Source: Bacteroidales bacterium
GTDB taxonomy: Bacteria > Bacteroidota > Bacteroidia > Bacteroidales > F082
Assembly (NCBI GenBank): GCA_016936355.1
Contig: JAFGYB010000015.1
Span: 124,001-188,000 of the forward strand
Length of the DNA: 64,000 nt
Reading direction: 5' to 3'
This document shows positions 7,736 through 16,821 of this stretch, in pieces. Within the stretch, counting starts at the first letter, position 1. Each line of letters starts with the position of its first letter. The notes beneath the pieces were generated by a model, which made no database searches, was not told where the DNA came from, and saw only the letters and a list, made by a program, of their open reading frames with translations. Position numbers and translations under genes: made by a program.

Positions 7736-8524
7736 TCAGAAATAACGATTTAATGTTTTGAGAAATTCGTTGTGAATTTTATTGTTGGAAGCCACAATCT
7801 CTTTTCCAAATACAAAATTATCCTCGCCATGAAAGGCAGTAACCCTGCCTCCTGCCTGTCGTACGATCAATGCGCCGGCTGCAACATCCCAGGGGCTGAG
7901 CCCGTATTCGTAAAATACTTCAAACCGGCCACAGGCCACATAGGCCAAATCAAGGGCGGCAGATCCCAATCGACGCACACCCCGGCTGCTTTGCAACAAA
8001 TCTTTGAACAAATCAAGATAAGGATCCAACTTGGAATAATCGTAATACGGAAATCCGGTAGCCACCAGCGACTGGTCCAGCACTTCCATCTCAGACACTT
8101 CGATCGGTTTCCCGTTCAGGTAAGACTCACTTCCTTTCCAGGCATAAAAGCATTCAGCCAGGTTGAGTTCATACACCACACCCGAAACCGTTTCATCACC
8201 ATCGGCTAAGGCAATGGAAATACAGAACAAAGGAATCTTGTGAATAAAATTGGTGGTTCCGTCCAATGGATCCACAATCCAGTTATACCGCTCTCCTTTC
8301 TCCAGCTGGTCATTTTCTTCTGCGATAAACCCGGCTTGAGGAACAATTTTTTTCAATCCTGCTACCAGCAATTCCTCTGACTTCTTATCCACATATGTTA
8401 CCAGATTATGCACACCTTTGTATTCCACATCCTGCTCGCTGACCCGGTTGACTTCCTCCAGGATAAATTTCCCCGTTTCACGGGCCAGATGAACTACCTG
8501 TTGGGTAATGTTTTCTAAATTCAT
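7736..8524 (-). CDS. suhB: Inositol-1-monophosphatase family protein (SuhB-like)
   Basis: Magnesium-dependent, lithium-sensitive phosphatase family enzyme of 262 residues. Metal-binding motifs are present in order: IAEENDQLEKG (Glu of motif A, near residue 70), WIVDPLDGTTNFIHKIP (motif with the three catalytic acidic residues, near 85), and SPWDVAAGALIVRQAGGRVT (C-terminal Asp motif, near 215). The likely substrate is inositol-1-phosphate or a related sugar phosphate. In enteric bacteria SuhB also acts in rRNA transcription complexes, which cannot be inferred here. Its ATG overlaps the coaE stop (ATGA), so it is translationally coupled to coaE. Confidence 0.92.
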   Translation of the reverse strand: MNLENITQQVVHLARETGKFILEEVNRVSEQDVEYKGVHNLVTYVDKKSEELLVAGLKKIVPQAGFIAEENDQLEKGERYNWIVDPLDGTTNFIHKIPLFCISIALADGDETVSGVVYELNLAECFYAWKGSESYLNGKPIEVSEMEVLDQSLVATGFPYYDYSKLDPYLDLFKDLLQSSRGVRRLGSAALDLAYVACGRFEVFYEYGLSPWDVAAGALIVRQAGGRVTAFHGEDNFVFGKEIVASNNKIHNEFLKTLNRYF

Positions 8525-9114
8525 TTCTGTTTGTTCTTTTCTATAATTTGCTGATGAATGGTTTGAATCTGGTCAATCACATCTTCGGCACCATCATTCA
8601 CAATCACAAAATCTGCCATTTCGTTTTTCCTTTCATCAGACCACTGATTTTTCATTCGATTCAAAACTTCTTCTTCTGAAATACCGTCCCGTTTCATCAC
8701 CCGACGGAGTCTTATGGATTCCGGTGCTGAGACATTGATAACCAAATCCAGTTCCCGTTCGAGATGATGTTCAAAAATGATTGCTGCTTCATGCAGGGTA
8801 TACTCCTGATCCTCATGCAAAGTAATCCATTGCTGATATTTTTTCATTACAGCCGGATGGATAATGGCATTGATGAGTGCCAATGCCTTAGGATCCGAAA
8901 AAACAACCGAAGCCAGCTTTTTTCTATTCAACACGCCTGAAACATAAATATCATCACCAAAAGCATCCACAACCTGCTGTCGGATATTCGGATCTAAATA
9001 AAGAGCAACAGCTTCCTTATCCGCATAAAAGACTGAAATGCCCAGGGATTGAAAAATGCGGCACGCCCATGTTTTGCCACTGCCTATATTTCCTGTAATG
9101 CCTACTTTCAGCAT
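8521..9114 (-). CDS. coaE: Dephospho-CoA kinase CoaE
   Basis: ATP-dependent kinase that phosphorylates the 3'-hydroxyl of dephospho-CoA in the last step of CoA synthesis. The P-loop GITGNIGSGKTWACRIFQSLG starts at residue 5, and the substrate-binding ADKEAVALYL and AIIHPAVMKKYQQW blocks, plus LVINVSAPESIRLRRVMKRD, match the family. The length of 197 residues is standard. The start is one base after the YbbR-domain gene stop, and its stop overlaps the suhB start, so the three are one operon. CoA supply is relevant to the CoA-dependent beta-oxidation genes elsewhere in the window, but there is no direct link. Confidence 0.95.
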   Translation of the reverse strand: MLKVGITGNIGSGKTWACRIFQSLGISVFYADKEAVALYLDPNIRQQVVDAFGDDIYVSGVLNRKKLASVVFSDPKALALINAIIHPAVMKKYQQWITLHEDQEYTLHEAAIIFEHHLERELDLVINVSAPESIRLRRVMKRDGISEEEVLNRMKNQWSDERKNEMADFVIVNDGAEDVIDQIQTIHQQIIEKNKQK

Positions 9115-9115
9115 A

Positions 9116-10093
9116 TTAATTCAAAATAATAAATTCAACGGAAACGGGATCCAGCCGAGTATTGTGGGCATCCTGAGGCTTATTTGTCAGCCTTAAATTC
9201 AAAAACTTAACATTTCTCAGCTTCAAATTCTTTATATCAGGAACTACCTTGAACTGATCAGGTGTTAATTCCTTATAATCTTTCAGAAACATATTGTAAT
9301 ATACCGTCGTTTCTGTGGGAAAAGTTTTTATCGCCGGACTGATTTGTGATACATCAATAGGGACTTTGATGCTGAACTCGGTATATTTTTGGATATCCAG
9401 ATCAATCTTAATCTGATCCGGAACGATTCTTAACTTACCCGGAAGGGGATTCACCAAACCCACCGTGAGTTTCTGATCGGAATCCAGGTTGCTTAAATTG
9501 ATCGGTTTGGTGGATAAGGTTGTAATGCTGTCCACCATTTCACGGGTACCGTATATAAAAACCTCGGCAGGGGTTATTTCAGTATGATAAAGTCCGAACT
9601 GACTCTTGAACTGCAATTGAAGGTTAGGAACGATCGAAACTCTTTTTTTGATCAGCGACTTATACTGAATAGAAAGGTTGGCAGTAGAAAAATTAACACT
9701 GGCCTCATTTGCATTAAGCTGAAGTGCTAAGTTCTCTTTTAATTCTGTAGTCGGGATACGAAACCGATCCTCACCCAAATCAACTTTCTTCACCCGCGAC
9801 AGGTCCACTTTCACATATTTCAAGCGACCGGTAAGCATCAGATCCAGCAAGTTATACCCATCCGTCTTGAAACTCACATTCATGGTACTGTCTTCAGTAG
9901 TTTCGAGAACCTGATCTTTGGGTACGTTCACAAACTGAACCTTGAAGGGATAAGAAACCGAATAATCGTCGGATAACTTAATTAGTAACCAGGCCATTGC
10001 TGCAAGCAAGATACAGATAAAAAAAGCGATGTGGTCTTTCCGTCGCTTAATCTCTTCCTGATTCTCATTTAATTTTGCAGCTCGGTCACTCAT
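9116..10093 (-). CDS. YbbR-domain membrane-anchored protein (CdaR-like)
   Basis: A protein of 325 residues with a cytoplasmic basic N terminus (EEIKRRKDH), one transmembrane segment (IAFFICILLAAMAWLLIKL, about residues 22-40), and an extracytoplasmic region of repeated beta modules. YbbR repeats can be recognised in YSVSYPFKVQFVNVPKDQ and VSIVPNLQLQFKSQFGLYHT followed by PAEVFIYGTREMVDSI. In Firmicutes the YbbR protein CdaR regulates the diadenylate cyclase CdaA. No cdaA is in this window, so that role is only a possibility. It heads the leftward operon with coaE and suhB. It is divergent from dnaE across 267 bases, in which only the dnaE promoter element was clear. Confidence 0.85.
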   Translation of the reverse strand: MSDRAAKLNENQEEIKRRKDHIAFFICILLAAMAWLLIKLSDDYSVSYPFKVQFVNVPKDQVLETTEDSTMNVSFKTDGYNLLDLMLTGRLKYVKVDLSRVKKVDLGEDRFRIPTTELKENLALQLNANEASVNFSTANLSIQYKSLIKKRVSIVPNLQLQFKSQFGLYHTEITPAEVFIYGTREMVDSITTLSTKPINLSNLDSDQKLTVGLVNPLPGKLRIVPDQIKIDLDIQKYTEFSIKVPIDVSQISPAIKTFPTETTVYYNMFLKDYKELTPDQFKVVPDIKNLKLRNVKFLNLRLTNKPQDAHNTRLDPVSVEFIILN

Positions 10094-10290
10094 TCCGGTT
10101 GTATTTTATTCTGACGGGTAAAAGTAAGGAAATATCGGTAATCCCTTTTCACTTTTTCATGGATTCTATATCTAATTTTAACAGTTTTAACGTTGATTGA
10201 GCCGAATCTTCTGCCACAAAAACTTTTGCACAAAAGCGGGGGTTTCTATTAAAGTTATCAACAGCCGAAACTTTTTCCGGTCGAAATTCT

Positions 10291-10298
10291 TAAATTTG
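10291..10298 (+). promoter_or_regulatory. -7 promoter element TAAATTTG for dnaE
   Basis: Exact TAnnTTTG match 62 bases before the dnaE ATG, implying a 5' leader of about 55 bases. The rest of the 267-base gap 10094-10360 shows only a weak leftward candidate (TACTTTTA, near 10119-10126) for the YbbR operon and no hairpin. Confidence 0.6.
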
Positions 10299-10360
10299 CT
10301 TTGACAACCAAAGGAAATTTTAATTCCTGATTTTCAATAATATAGACCTCTTTTTGTAAT

Positions 10361-13300
10361 ATGTTTTTAATCTATGATACCGAGACCACCGGTTTACCTA
10401 AAAACGATCAGGCACCGTTAACTGATTTTGACAACTGGCCCCGACTGGTTCAATTGGCCTGGCAGTTGCACGACGAACAAGGTGAATTGATTGAAGTTCA
10501 AAACTTCATTGTAAAACCGGATGGTTTTATCATTCCCAGAGGTGCCGAAAAAGTGCACGGCATCTCCACTGAACGGGCACAAAAAGAAGGACACGATCTG
10601 AAAGAAGTGTTGAAAGTCTTTAGTGAGTCAGTAGCCAAAGCCGACATCATCATTGGGCACAACATTGAATTTGACAACACTATTATGCAGGTGGAATACC
10701 TGCGCATGGAATTAGCGTGTCAACTGGATCAAAAAACCATCATAGATACCAAAGAAGCATCCACCGATTATTGTGCCATTCCCGGAGGCCGGGGTGGCAA
10801 GTTCAAGTGGCCCAAGTTGTCGGAATTGTACCTGAAATTATTCGGAACCGACTTCGATGCCAGCCACAATGCATCAGCCGATGTACAGGCCACAGCCCGT
10901 AGCTTTTTTGAATTGCTCCGTTTGGGAGTGATCGATTCCGCTATGCTTAATATGGCGCCGGATCTGGTCAAACGTTTCCGTGAAACACATCCCGAAGTCA
11001 TGGAAGATATAGGTCTGGAAGTGACGGCCTACCATGAGTTTCCGGAAGAAGAAATCGAAGAAGACGAGCCTGAAGTTTCTCCCGAAGAACCTGTTGAATT
11101 TTCCGGGGATCATGCATTCACCCACTTGCATGTCCACACCCAGTTTTCAGTATTGGACGGATTGTCGGCTCTGCCAAAGCTGATGAGCAAAGCCAAAGAA
11201 GACGGCATGACAGCAGTGGCGATTACCGACCACGGAAATATGTTCGGGGCCAAGGCCTTTCATGTAGAAGCCAAGAAAAACAAGATTAAACCCATCCTGG
11301 GCTGTGAGGTTTATGTAGCCCGTCGCGGGATGGATTTAAAAGAAAACAAGCTGGATGCCTCAGGATGGCATCTGGTACTGCTTGCCAAAAATCAAAAAGG
11401 GTATCAAAATCTGTTGACACTGGTGTCGGCCGGATGGACCAGGGGATATTATTACAAACCCCGGATTGACAAAGAATTACTCAGGCAGCATAACGAGGGC
11501 CTTATTGCGCTGACCTCCTGCCTGAGCGGCGAAATTCCCGACCGCATCATGCACGAAGGCATCGAAAAAGCCGAAGAAGCTCTTCTGGAGTACAAGGATA
11601 TCTTCGGCGATGATTTGTATCTGGAATTGCAACGCCACAAAACCGGTGAGCCGGAAATGGACCGACAGGTATACGAGGACCAGGTTTATGTAAATACCGA
11701 ATTGGTGAAACTATCCGAAAAACATCAGCTTAAAGTAGTCGCCACCAATGATGTCCATTTTGTGGATGCAGAAGATGCTGGTGCCCACGACCGTTTGATC
11801 TGTATCGGATCGGGAAAGGATTTGGATGATCCCAACCGGAAACACTATACCCAGCAGGAATGGTTCAAAACCCAGCAGGAAATGAGGGAACTGTTTGCCG
11901 ATATTCCGGATGCACTGACCAATACAGAAGAAATTGCAGAGAAAATAGAATTCTACGAGCTGGACCACAAACCCATCATGCCGGAGTTTCGGATTCCGGA
12001 AGAGTTCAAAGATGCCGACGAATATTTACGCCACATTACCTTCGAAGGTGCTAAAATCCGGTACGAGGAAATTACCGATGAAATAAAAGAACGCATCGAC
12101 TTTGAGTTGGAAACCATTAAAAACATGGGATTCCCCGACTACTTTCTTATTGTATGGGACTTTCTGGAAGCGGCCCGTAAGATGGGGGTTGCTGTGGGAC
12201 CGGGTCGAGGGAGTGCAGCCGGATCCGTGGTTGCCTACTGTTTAAAAATCACCCAGATCGACCCCATTGAATATAATTTGCTGTTCGAACGTTTCCTCAA
12301 CCCCGACCGAATCTCTATGCCTGATATCGATATCGACTTCGACGACGACGGGCGCGAAAAGGTGCTGCACTGGGTTTCTGAAAAATACGGAAAAGAACGG
12401 GTCGCACATTTGATTACTTTTGGAACCATGGCTGCCAAATCGGCCATCCGCGACGTGTCACGGGTACAAAAACTACCGCTTTCCGAAGCAGACCGCCTGG
12501 CGAAAATGGTCCCCGAACGCCCCGGAGTCAACCTGGCAGACGCATTGAAAGAAGTTCCTGAACTAAAGCAGGAACTGGAAAAAGGCAGACCGGAAATCCA
12601 GTCGGTGATCAAAAATGCACTGACCCTTGAAGGTTCAGTTCGCAATACGGGAACCCATGCCTGCGGCATCATCATTGCACGAGATAATCTGGAAAAATAT
12701 GTGCCGGTTTCCACGGTTAAGGAATCGGTACTGGACTATGCCACCCAGTTCGACGGCAAATACATTGAATCAATCGGCTTGCTGAAAATGGACTTCCTGG
12801 GATTAAAAACCCTGTCCATCATCAAAGACGCCGTTGAAAACATCAAACGTTCCAAGGGTGTTGAAGTGGATATCGACAACATTTCACTGGAGGACAAAGA
12901 AACCTACGAACTTTACAGTCGGGGCGAAACCACCGGTCTGTTTCAGTTCGAATCGGACGGAATGAAAAAATACCTTCGTGACCTGAAACCTACCCGGTTT
13001 GAAGACCTCATCGCCATGAATGCCCTGTACCGTCCGGGCCCAATGGCATATATTCCCAACTTTATCAACCGAAAACACGGTCGCGAAAAGATCGAATACG
13101 ATTTCCCTGTCATGGAGGAAATTCTGAAGGAAACTTACGGGATTACCGTGTACCAGGAACAGGTGATGCTCTTGTCGCGACTCATGGCCGGCTTCACCCG
13201 TGGCCAGTCCGACTCGTTGCGGAAAGCCATGGGAAAGAAGAAGATTGAGGAAATGAACAAACTCAAAATTGAGTACCTCAACGGCTGCGAAAAGAACGGC

Positions 13301-14608
13301 ATCGATAAAACCAAGGCAGAGAAAGTCTGGAAAGACTGGGAAGAATTTGCCAAGTATGCGTTCAATAAATCGCATGCCACCTGCTATTCCTATGTTTCGT
13401 ACCAAACGGCTTACCTTAAGGCCCACTATCCTGCCGAATACATGGCCGCTGTCCTGAGCCGCAACCTCAACAGCATCGAAAAAATCACTTTCTTTATAAA
13501 GGAAGCCAACCGCATGGGTATTCAGGTACTGGGTCCCGACATCAACGAAAGTGCCCTGCAATTTACCGTGAACAAACAGGGTATCATCCGTTTTGGGATG
13601 GCGGCTATTAAAGGCGTCGGCGGCAGTGCCGTGGAAAACATCATTGCCGAACGGGAAGAAAACGGCCCCTTTAAGGATGTATACGACGTAGCTATGAGGG
13701 TGAATCTTAAATCAGTAAACAAAAGAAGCTTCGAGGCTCTGGCACAGGCAGGTGCATTCGACTCCTTCGAAGAAACGCACCGCGCCCAGTATTTTTACAA
13801 GGAAAACGACAACGACAATGAATTCCTGGAAAAGATTCTGCGTTTTGGCAACAAATTTCAGGAAAACAAAAATTCCACCCAGGTATCGCTGTTCGGCGAC
13901 GTGGAAGAAATCGAAATGGAACATCCCCCCCTGCCCGAGTGCACACCATGGCCGGTGACTGAGCAGTTAAAGAAGGAAAAAGATGTACTGGGATTTTATA
14001 TCTCCGGTCACCCGCTGGACGATTTTGCTTCCACCATAAGGATTGCCTGCAACACGGACATCATAACACTTCGCAACGACCTGACTCCTTTCCGGGATAA
14101 GTTCATCAACTTCGGGGGCATTGTGACCCAGGCGACACAGCGTGCCACAAAATCGGGTTCCTTTTTCGGTATTTTCACTGTGGAAGATTTCACCGGCTCC
14201 ATCGAATTAAGGATGTTCTCCGAAACTTACCTCAAAATGCGACACATGTTGGTGGAAGGCAATATGTTGTTTATCAAAGCCAAGGTTGAAGCCAGTCGTT
14301 ACGACGAGTCCAACCTTAACATCAACATTATAGAAATCAGCTTACTGGAAGAAGTGCTGGATAAAATCGGTAAAAACATCACCCTGGCTATCAATCCCAA
14401 AATAGTGGATGAGGATTTTATCCGTGAGCTGAAATCCATGGTGCAGGAAACACCGGGCGAAACCACCTTACATTTTACCGTGAATGAAGGCCGCAAAAAG
14501 CGCCCTATCAGCATGAGATCCAAATCGATGAAAGTAAACCCACGGAAGTTCATCGACAAGCTGGAAGCATGGGGTAAGGTGCCTTATATTTTAAACGGGA
14601 AAAAATAA
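10361..14608 (+). CDS. dnaE: DNA polymerase III alpha subunit with fused N-terminal 3'-5' exonuclease
   Basis: Replicative C-family polymerase of 1415 residues, about 255 longer than E. coli DnaE because of an N-terminal DnaQ-type domain. Exonuclease residues 1-195 show a full DEDDh set: D6 and E8 in YDTETTG, D105 in HNIEFDN, H169 and D174 in HNASADV. An acidic linker (about 220-248) joins it to the PHP domain, which starts FTHLHVHTQFSVLDGLSALP near residue 251 and keeps metal-binding histidines. Polymerase motifs are PGRGSAAGSVVAYCL near 613 and the catalytic PDIDIDFDDDG near 653. The tandem HhH and OB-fold regions follow in the C-terminal third. Proofreading is thus probably in cis. The fusion is known in other Bacteroidota. 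The gene appears monocistronic, since trxA has its own promoter. Confidence 0.97.
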   Translation: MFLIYDTETTGLPKNDQAPLTDFDNWPRLVQLAWQLHDEQGELIEVQNFIVKPDGFIIPRGAEKVHGISTERAQKEGHDLKEVLKVFSESVAKADIIIGHNIEFDNTIMQVEYLRMELACQLDQKTIIDTKEASTDYCAIPGGRGGKFKWPKLSELYLKLFGTDFDASHNASADVQATARSFFELLRLGVIDSAMLNMAPDLVKRFRETHPEVMEDIGLEVTAYHEFPEEEIEEDEPEVSPEEPVEFSGDHAFTHLHVHTQFSVLDGLSALPKLMSKAKEDGMTAVAITDHGNMFGAKAFHVEAKKNKIKPILGCEVYVARRGMDLKENKLDASGWHLVLLAKNQKGYQNLLTLVSAGWTRGYYYKPRIDKELLRQHNEGLIALTSCLSGEIPDRIMHEGIEKAEEALLEYKDIFGDDLYLELQRHKTGEPEMDRQVYEDQVYVNTELVKLSEKHQLKVVATNDVHFVDAEDAGAHDRLICIGSGKDLDDPNRKHYTQQEWFKTQQEMRELFADIPDALTNTEEIAEKIEFYELDHKPIMPEFRIPEEFKDADEYLRHITFEGAKIRYEEITDEIKERIDFELETIKNMGFPDYFLIVWDFLEAARKMGVAVGPGRGSAAGSVVAYCLKITQIDPIEYNLLFERFLNPDRISMPDIDIDFDDDGREKVLHWVSEKYGKERVAHLITFGTMAAKSAIRDVSRVQKLPLSEADRLAKMVPERPGVNLADALKEVPELKQELEKGRPEIQSVIKNALTLEGSVRNTGTHACGIIIARDNLEKYVPVSTVKESVLDYATQFDGKYIESIGLLKMDFLGLKTLSIIKDAVENIKRSKGVEVDIDNISLEDKETYELYSRGETTGLFQFESDGMKKYLRDLKPTRFEDLIAMNALYRPGPMAYIPNFINRKHGREKIEYDFPVMEEILKETYGITVYQEQVMLLSRLMAGFTRGQSDSLRKAMGKKKIEEMNKLKIEYLNGCEKNGIDKTKAEKVWKDWEEFAKYAFNKSHATCYSYVSYQTAYLKAHYPAEYMAAVLSRNLNSIEKITFFIKEANRMGIQVLGPDINESALQFTVNKQGIIRFGMAAIKGVGGSAVENIIAEREENGPFKDVYDVAMRVNLKSVNKRSFEALAQAGAFDSFEETHRAQYFYKENDNDNEFLEKILRFGNKFQENKNSTQVSLFGDVEEIEMEHPPLPECTPWPVTEQLKKEKDVLGFYISGHPLDDFASTIRIACNTDIITLRNDLTPFRDKFINFGGIVTQATQRATKSGSFFGIFTVEDFTGSIELRMFSETYLKMRHMLVEGNMLFIKAKVEASRYDESNLNINIIEISLLEEVLDKIGKNITLAINPKIVDEDFIRELKSMVQETPGETTLHFTVNEGRKKRPISMRSKSMKVNPRKFIDKLEAWGKVPYILNGKK

Positions 14609-14639
14609 AATTTATAAAATCGAGCATTTATTTCTTCTT

Positions 14640-14647
14640 TATCTTTG
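14640..14647 (+). promoter_or_regulatory. -7 promoter element TATCTTTG for trxA
   Basis: Exact TAnnTTTG match 25 bases before the trxA ATG in the 64-base dnaE-trxA gap. Confidence 0.7.
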
Positions 14648-14672
14648 CAATTCATTTATAAAACAATACGAC

Positions 14673-14990
14673 ATGGCTTTAGAATTAACCGACGCAAATT
14701 TTGATGCACTTGTTTTGAATTCAGACAAACCGGTAATCGTTGACTTTTGGGCTGTATGGTGTGGCCCCTGCCGCATTATCGGACCTATTATACAGGAAAT
14801 TGGCGAAGAATTCAGCGACCAGGTTACAGTGGGCAAACTGGATGTGGACCACAATCCGGCAGTGGCCCGAAAATACGGAATCCGCAACATTCCCACCATC
14901 CTGTTTTTTAAGAACGGCGAAGTAGTGGATAAACAGGTAGGCTCCGTGCCCAAACAGGTACTGGTGAATAAACTGGAACAATACCTTTAA
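14673..14990 (+). CDS. trxA: Thioredoxin
   Basis: Small cytoplasmic disulfide reductase of 105 residues. The active site WCGPCR has its redox cysteines at positions 30 and 33. The buried Asp region VIVDFWAVWCG, the KLDVDHNPAVARKYGIRNIPT segment with the conserved cis-Pro, and the FFKNGEVVDKQVG turn are all canonical. It has its own promoter and a strong terminator just downstream, so it forms a single-gene transcript. Confidence 0.97.
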   Translation: MALELTDANFDALVLNSDKPVIVDFWAVWCGPCRIIGPIIQEIGEEFSDQVTVGKLDVDHNPAVARKYGIRNIPTILFFKNGEVVDKQVGSVPKQVLVNKLEQYL

Positions 14991-15010
14991 ACATCATAAA
15001 AGATTAATAG

Positions 15011-15038
15011 AAAGGCTGCCCCAAGGCAGCCTTTTTTT
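15011..15038 (+). terminator. Intrinsic terminator after trxA
   Basis: A 10-bp perfect stem (AAAGGCTGCC / GGCAGCCTTT) with a CCAA tetraloop and a run of seven T. It is placed about 20 bases after the trxA stop. The hairpin may also stop leftward transcription of the S10 peptidase gene, whose T-run on that strand is poorer. Confidence 0.93.
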
Positions 15039-15089
15039 GTTGTATGTACTTGATGGTGATCCCGATCCATACGGATCACAAATGAATAA

Positions 15090-16631
15090 TTATTTATTCA
15101 GATTATCCGTCGAGCGGATGAAGGCAGCCACGTTGTCGTGCAGTTTTTTATGCGACGGCTGGTGCTGATACACCATATGGCCGGAGAAGTAGTATTTTTC
15201 CTCCACATTCGACTGCAAATTCTTAGGCAGTTGGAAATGATCCACTGTATAATCGGTGGCAAAGAACGCAGTTCCCAGGTCAAAATAACCGCTGTTCACC
15301 ATTACCTTCAGGTCCGGGTTCACTTTCATGGCCTGTACCAGATCTACCGCCACATTGGGCATCCCTGAAAAGGTCTGTCCCGAAGCACGCACACGGTGTT
15401 TCCAGTCCCATGGACGGGCATTGGGGGCAAAGGGCCTGTAATGCATGTTTTCTCCGTAATGCAGCACATTGTGTGCATAGTCGTTGAACAGAGAAATATA
15501 AGCCGAGCTAAAGGCATTGCTGTGGGGGTCGGTTTGGGCCCGTTCGCTTAATAAATCCATTGTAGCTCCTGTAAATCGTGCATCCAGACGGCCGGTTGTT
15601 TCGCCTTTGCTACTGAGTAACTCTTTCTCAAATTCACCTCCGGTGACGCGCATGTTGGCTTTTTCCAGATATGCCTTGGTCAACCCGGTATATTCATGCA
15701 ACTTGTTGATGATTGAAGTCCGGGTAGCGGCATCCAGATTGTTGCCCTGGGCGAGTGCCTGAGCGTAGTCGGTTAGTGCAAAATGTTTGACTTCCTGCAA
15801 CAACGGAAGCAATTCCTTAGGTTGGTTGGGCAGCATGTGGTGGTACCAGGCTACAGCCGTATAACTGGGCAGGAACAATTCGTAAGGCAGATCGTTGCCC
15901 GGATTAAAACTGGCTGTATGAAAATCAAGAATTGAGGACAATAGAATGACCCCGTTCAGGTCAATGCTCTGTCCCTGCAGTTCTCTGGATAACACGGCAG
16001 CACGGGTGGTACCATAGCTTTCCCCGAAAATATATTTGGGAGAATTCCAGCGGTTAAACTGGGAAAGGTACTTGCGGATAAACTGAGTAAATGACCGTCC
16101 GTCTTCATCGATCCCGAAAAAATCCCTGGGCGTTCCCGCACCACCGTCTTTCTTACCGATAATCCGGCTATAACCAGTTCCCATGGCGTCCACAAACACC
16201 TCATCGGTCACGTCCAGCAAACTGTATTTATTATTCAGTAAAGTATAGGGTGCAGCTGGCGTATGGGTATGATCATTCATCTTCACCATGCGGGGACCAA
16301 AGGCACCCATATGGAGCCACACGCTGGCCGAACCCGGTCCTCCGTTCCAGAAAAAGGTCACGGGTCGCCGTGCATTGTTTTCTCCTTTTTTAATGTAAGC
16401 CACATAAAACATCCGGCCTGTAGTATCACCCTGTGCGTTGGTCAGGTAGATATTTCCTGCAGTGGCTGTATAATCAATTTTGGCACCTTCCACCGTCACA
16501 GACCCTTCAGTGGTCACATTACGATATTCGGGTTTGGCGATCAGGTTCTTTGCCCCGTGCTGAGCCAGCAACGATAAAGGAAAGAATATCAGCAGTATTA
16601 TCTGTAAACGAAGTAACATGTTTTTGGTCAT
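15090..16631 (-). CDS. Secreted S10-family serine carboxypeptidase-like protein
   Basis: An exported alpha/beta hydrolase of about 513 residues. The N terminus MTKNMLLRLQIILLIFF...LLAQ is a signal peptide. Family S10 features are clear: FFWNGGPGSASVWLHMGAFG near residue 90 (oxyanion region), GESYGTTRAAVLS near residue 203 with the nucleophilic Ser, the Asp region VMVNSGYFDLGT, and the His region GHMVYQHQPSHKKLHDN near the C terminus. It should act in the periplasm or outside, releasing C-terminal residues from peptides. The start is moved to ATG 16631 because the longer frame begins with TTG. It is probably a single gene. The 190-base gap up to 16822 contains nothing I can support. Confidence 0.88.
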   Translation of the reverse strand: MTKNMLLRLQIILLIFFPLSLLAQHGAKNLIAKPEYRNVTTEGSVTVEGAKIDYTATAGNIYLTNAQGDTTGRMFYVAYIKKGENNARRPVTFFWNGGPGSASVWLHMGAFGPRMVKMNDHTHTPAAPYTLLNNKYSLLDVTDEVFVDAMGTGYSRIIGKKDGGAGTPRDFFGIDEDGRSFTQFIRKYLSQFNRWNSPKYIFGESYGTTRAAVLSRELQGQSIDLNGVILLSSILDFHTASFNPGNDLPYELFLPSYTAVAWYHHMLPNQPKELLPLLQEVKHFALTDYAQALAQGNNLDAATRTSIINKLHEYTGLTKAYLEKANMRVTGGEFEKELLSSKGETTGRLDARFTGATMDLLSERAQTDPHSNAFSSAYISLFNDYAHNVLHYGENMHYRPFAPNARPWDWKHRVRASGQTFSGMPNVAVDLVQAMKVNPDLKVMVNSGYFDLGTAFFATDYTVDHFQLPKNLQSNVEEKYYFSGHMVYQHQPSHKKLHDNVAAFIRSTDNLNK

Positions 16632-16821
16632 AATCAACTTGTGTTATTGTAATTCGGTATTGAAGTATGTATTTTGTAAAACTATGGAATCCACCCCACT
16701 ATCTTCCGATTTTAAATAATTTTAACATTTATAAGAGATCATCTTTTTACAAGAACCATGTCGATATAAAGCATAAGGACGTCCCACTGGATGAGAAAAA
16801 ACGATGTTATCCGTCATTATA

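Noticed and set aside
12884-13561. Minus-strand open frame of 225 codons opposite dnaE
   Set aside because: Shadow of the conserved polymerase domain; no start signal or promoter element and no recognisable protein.
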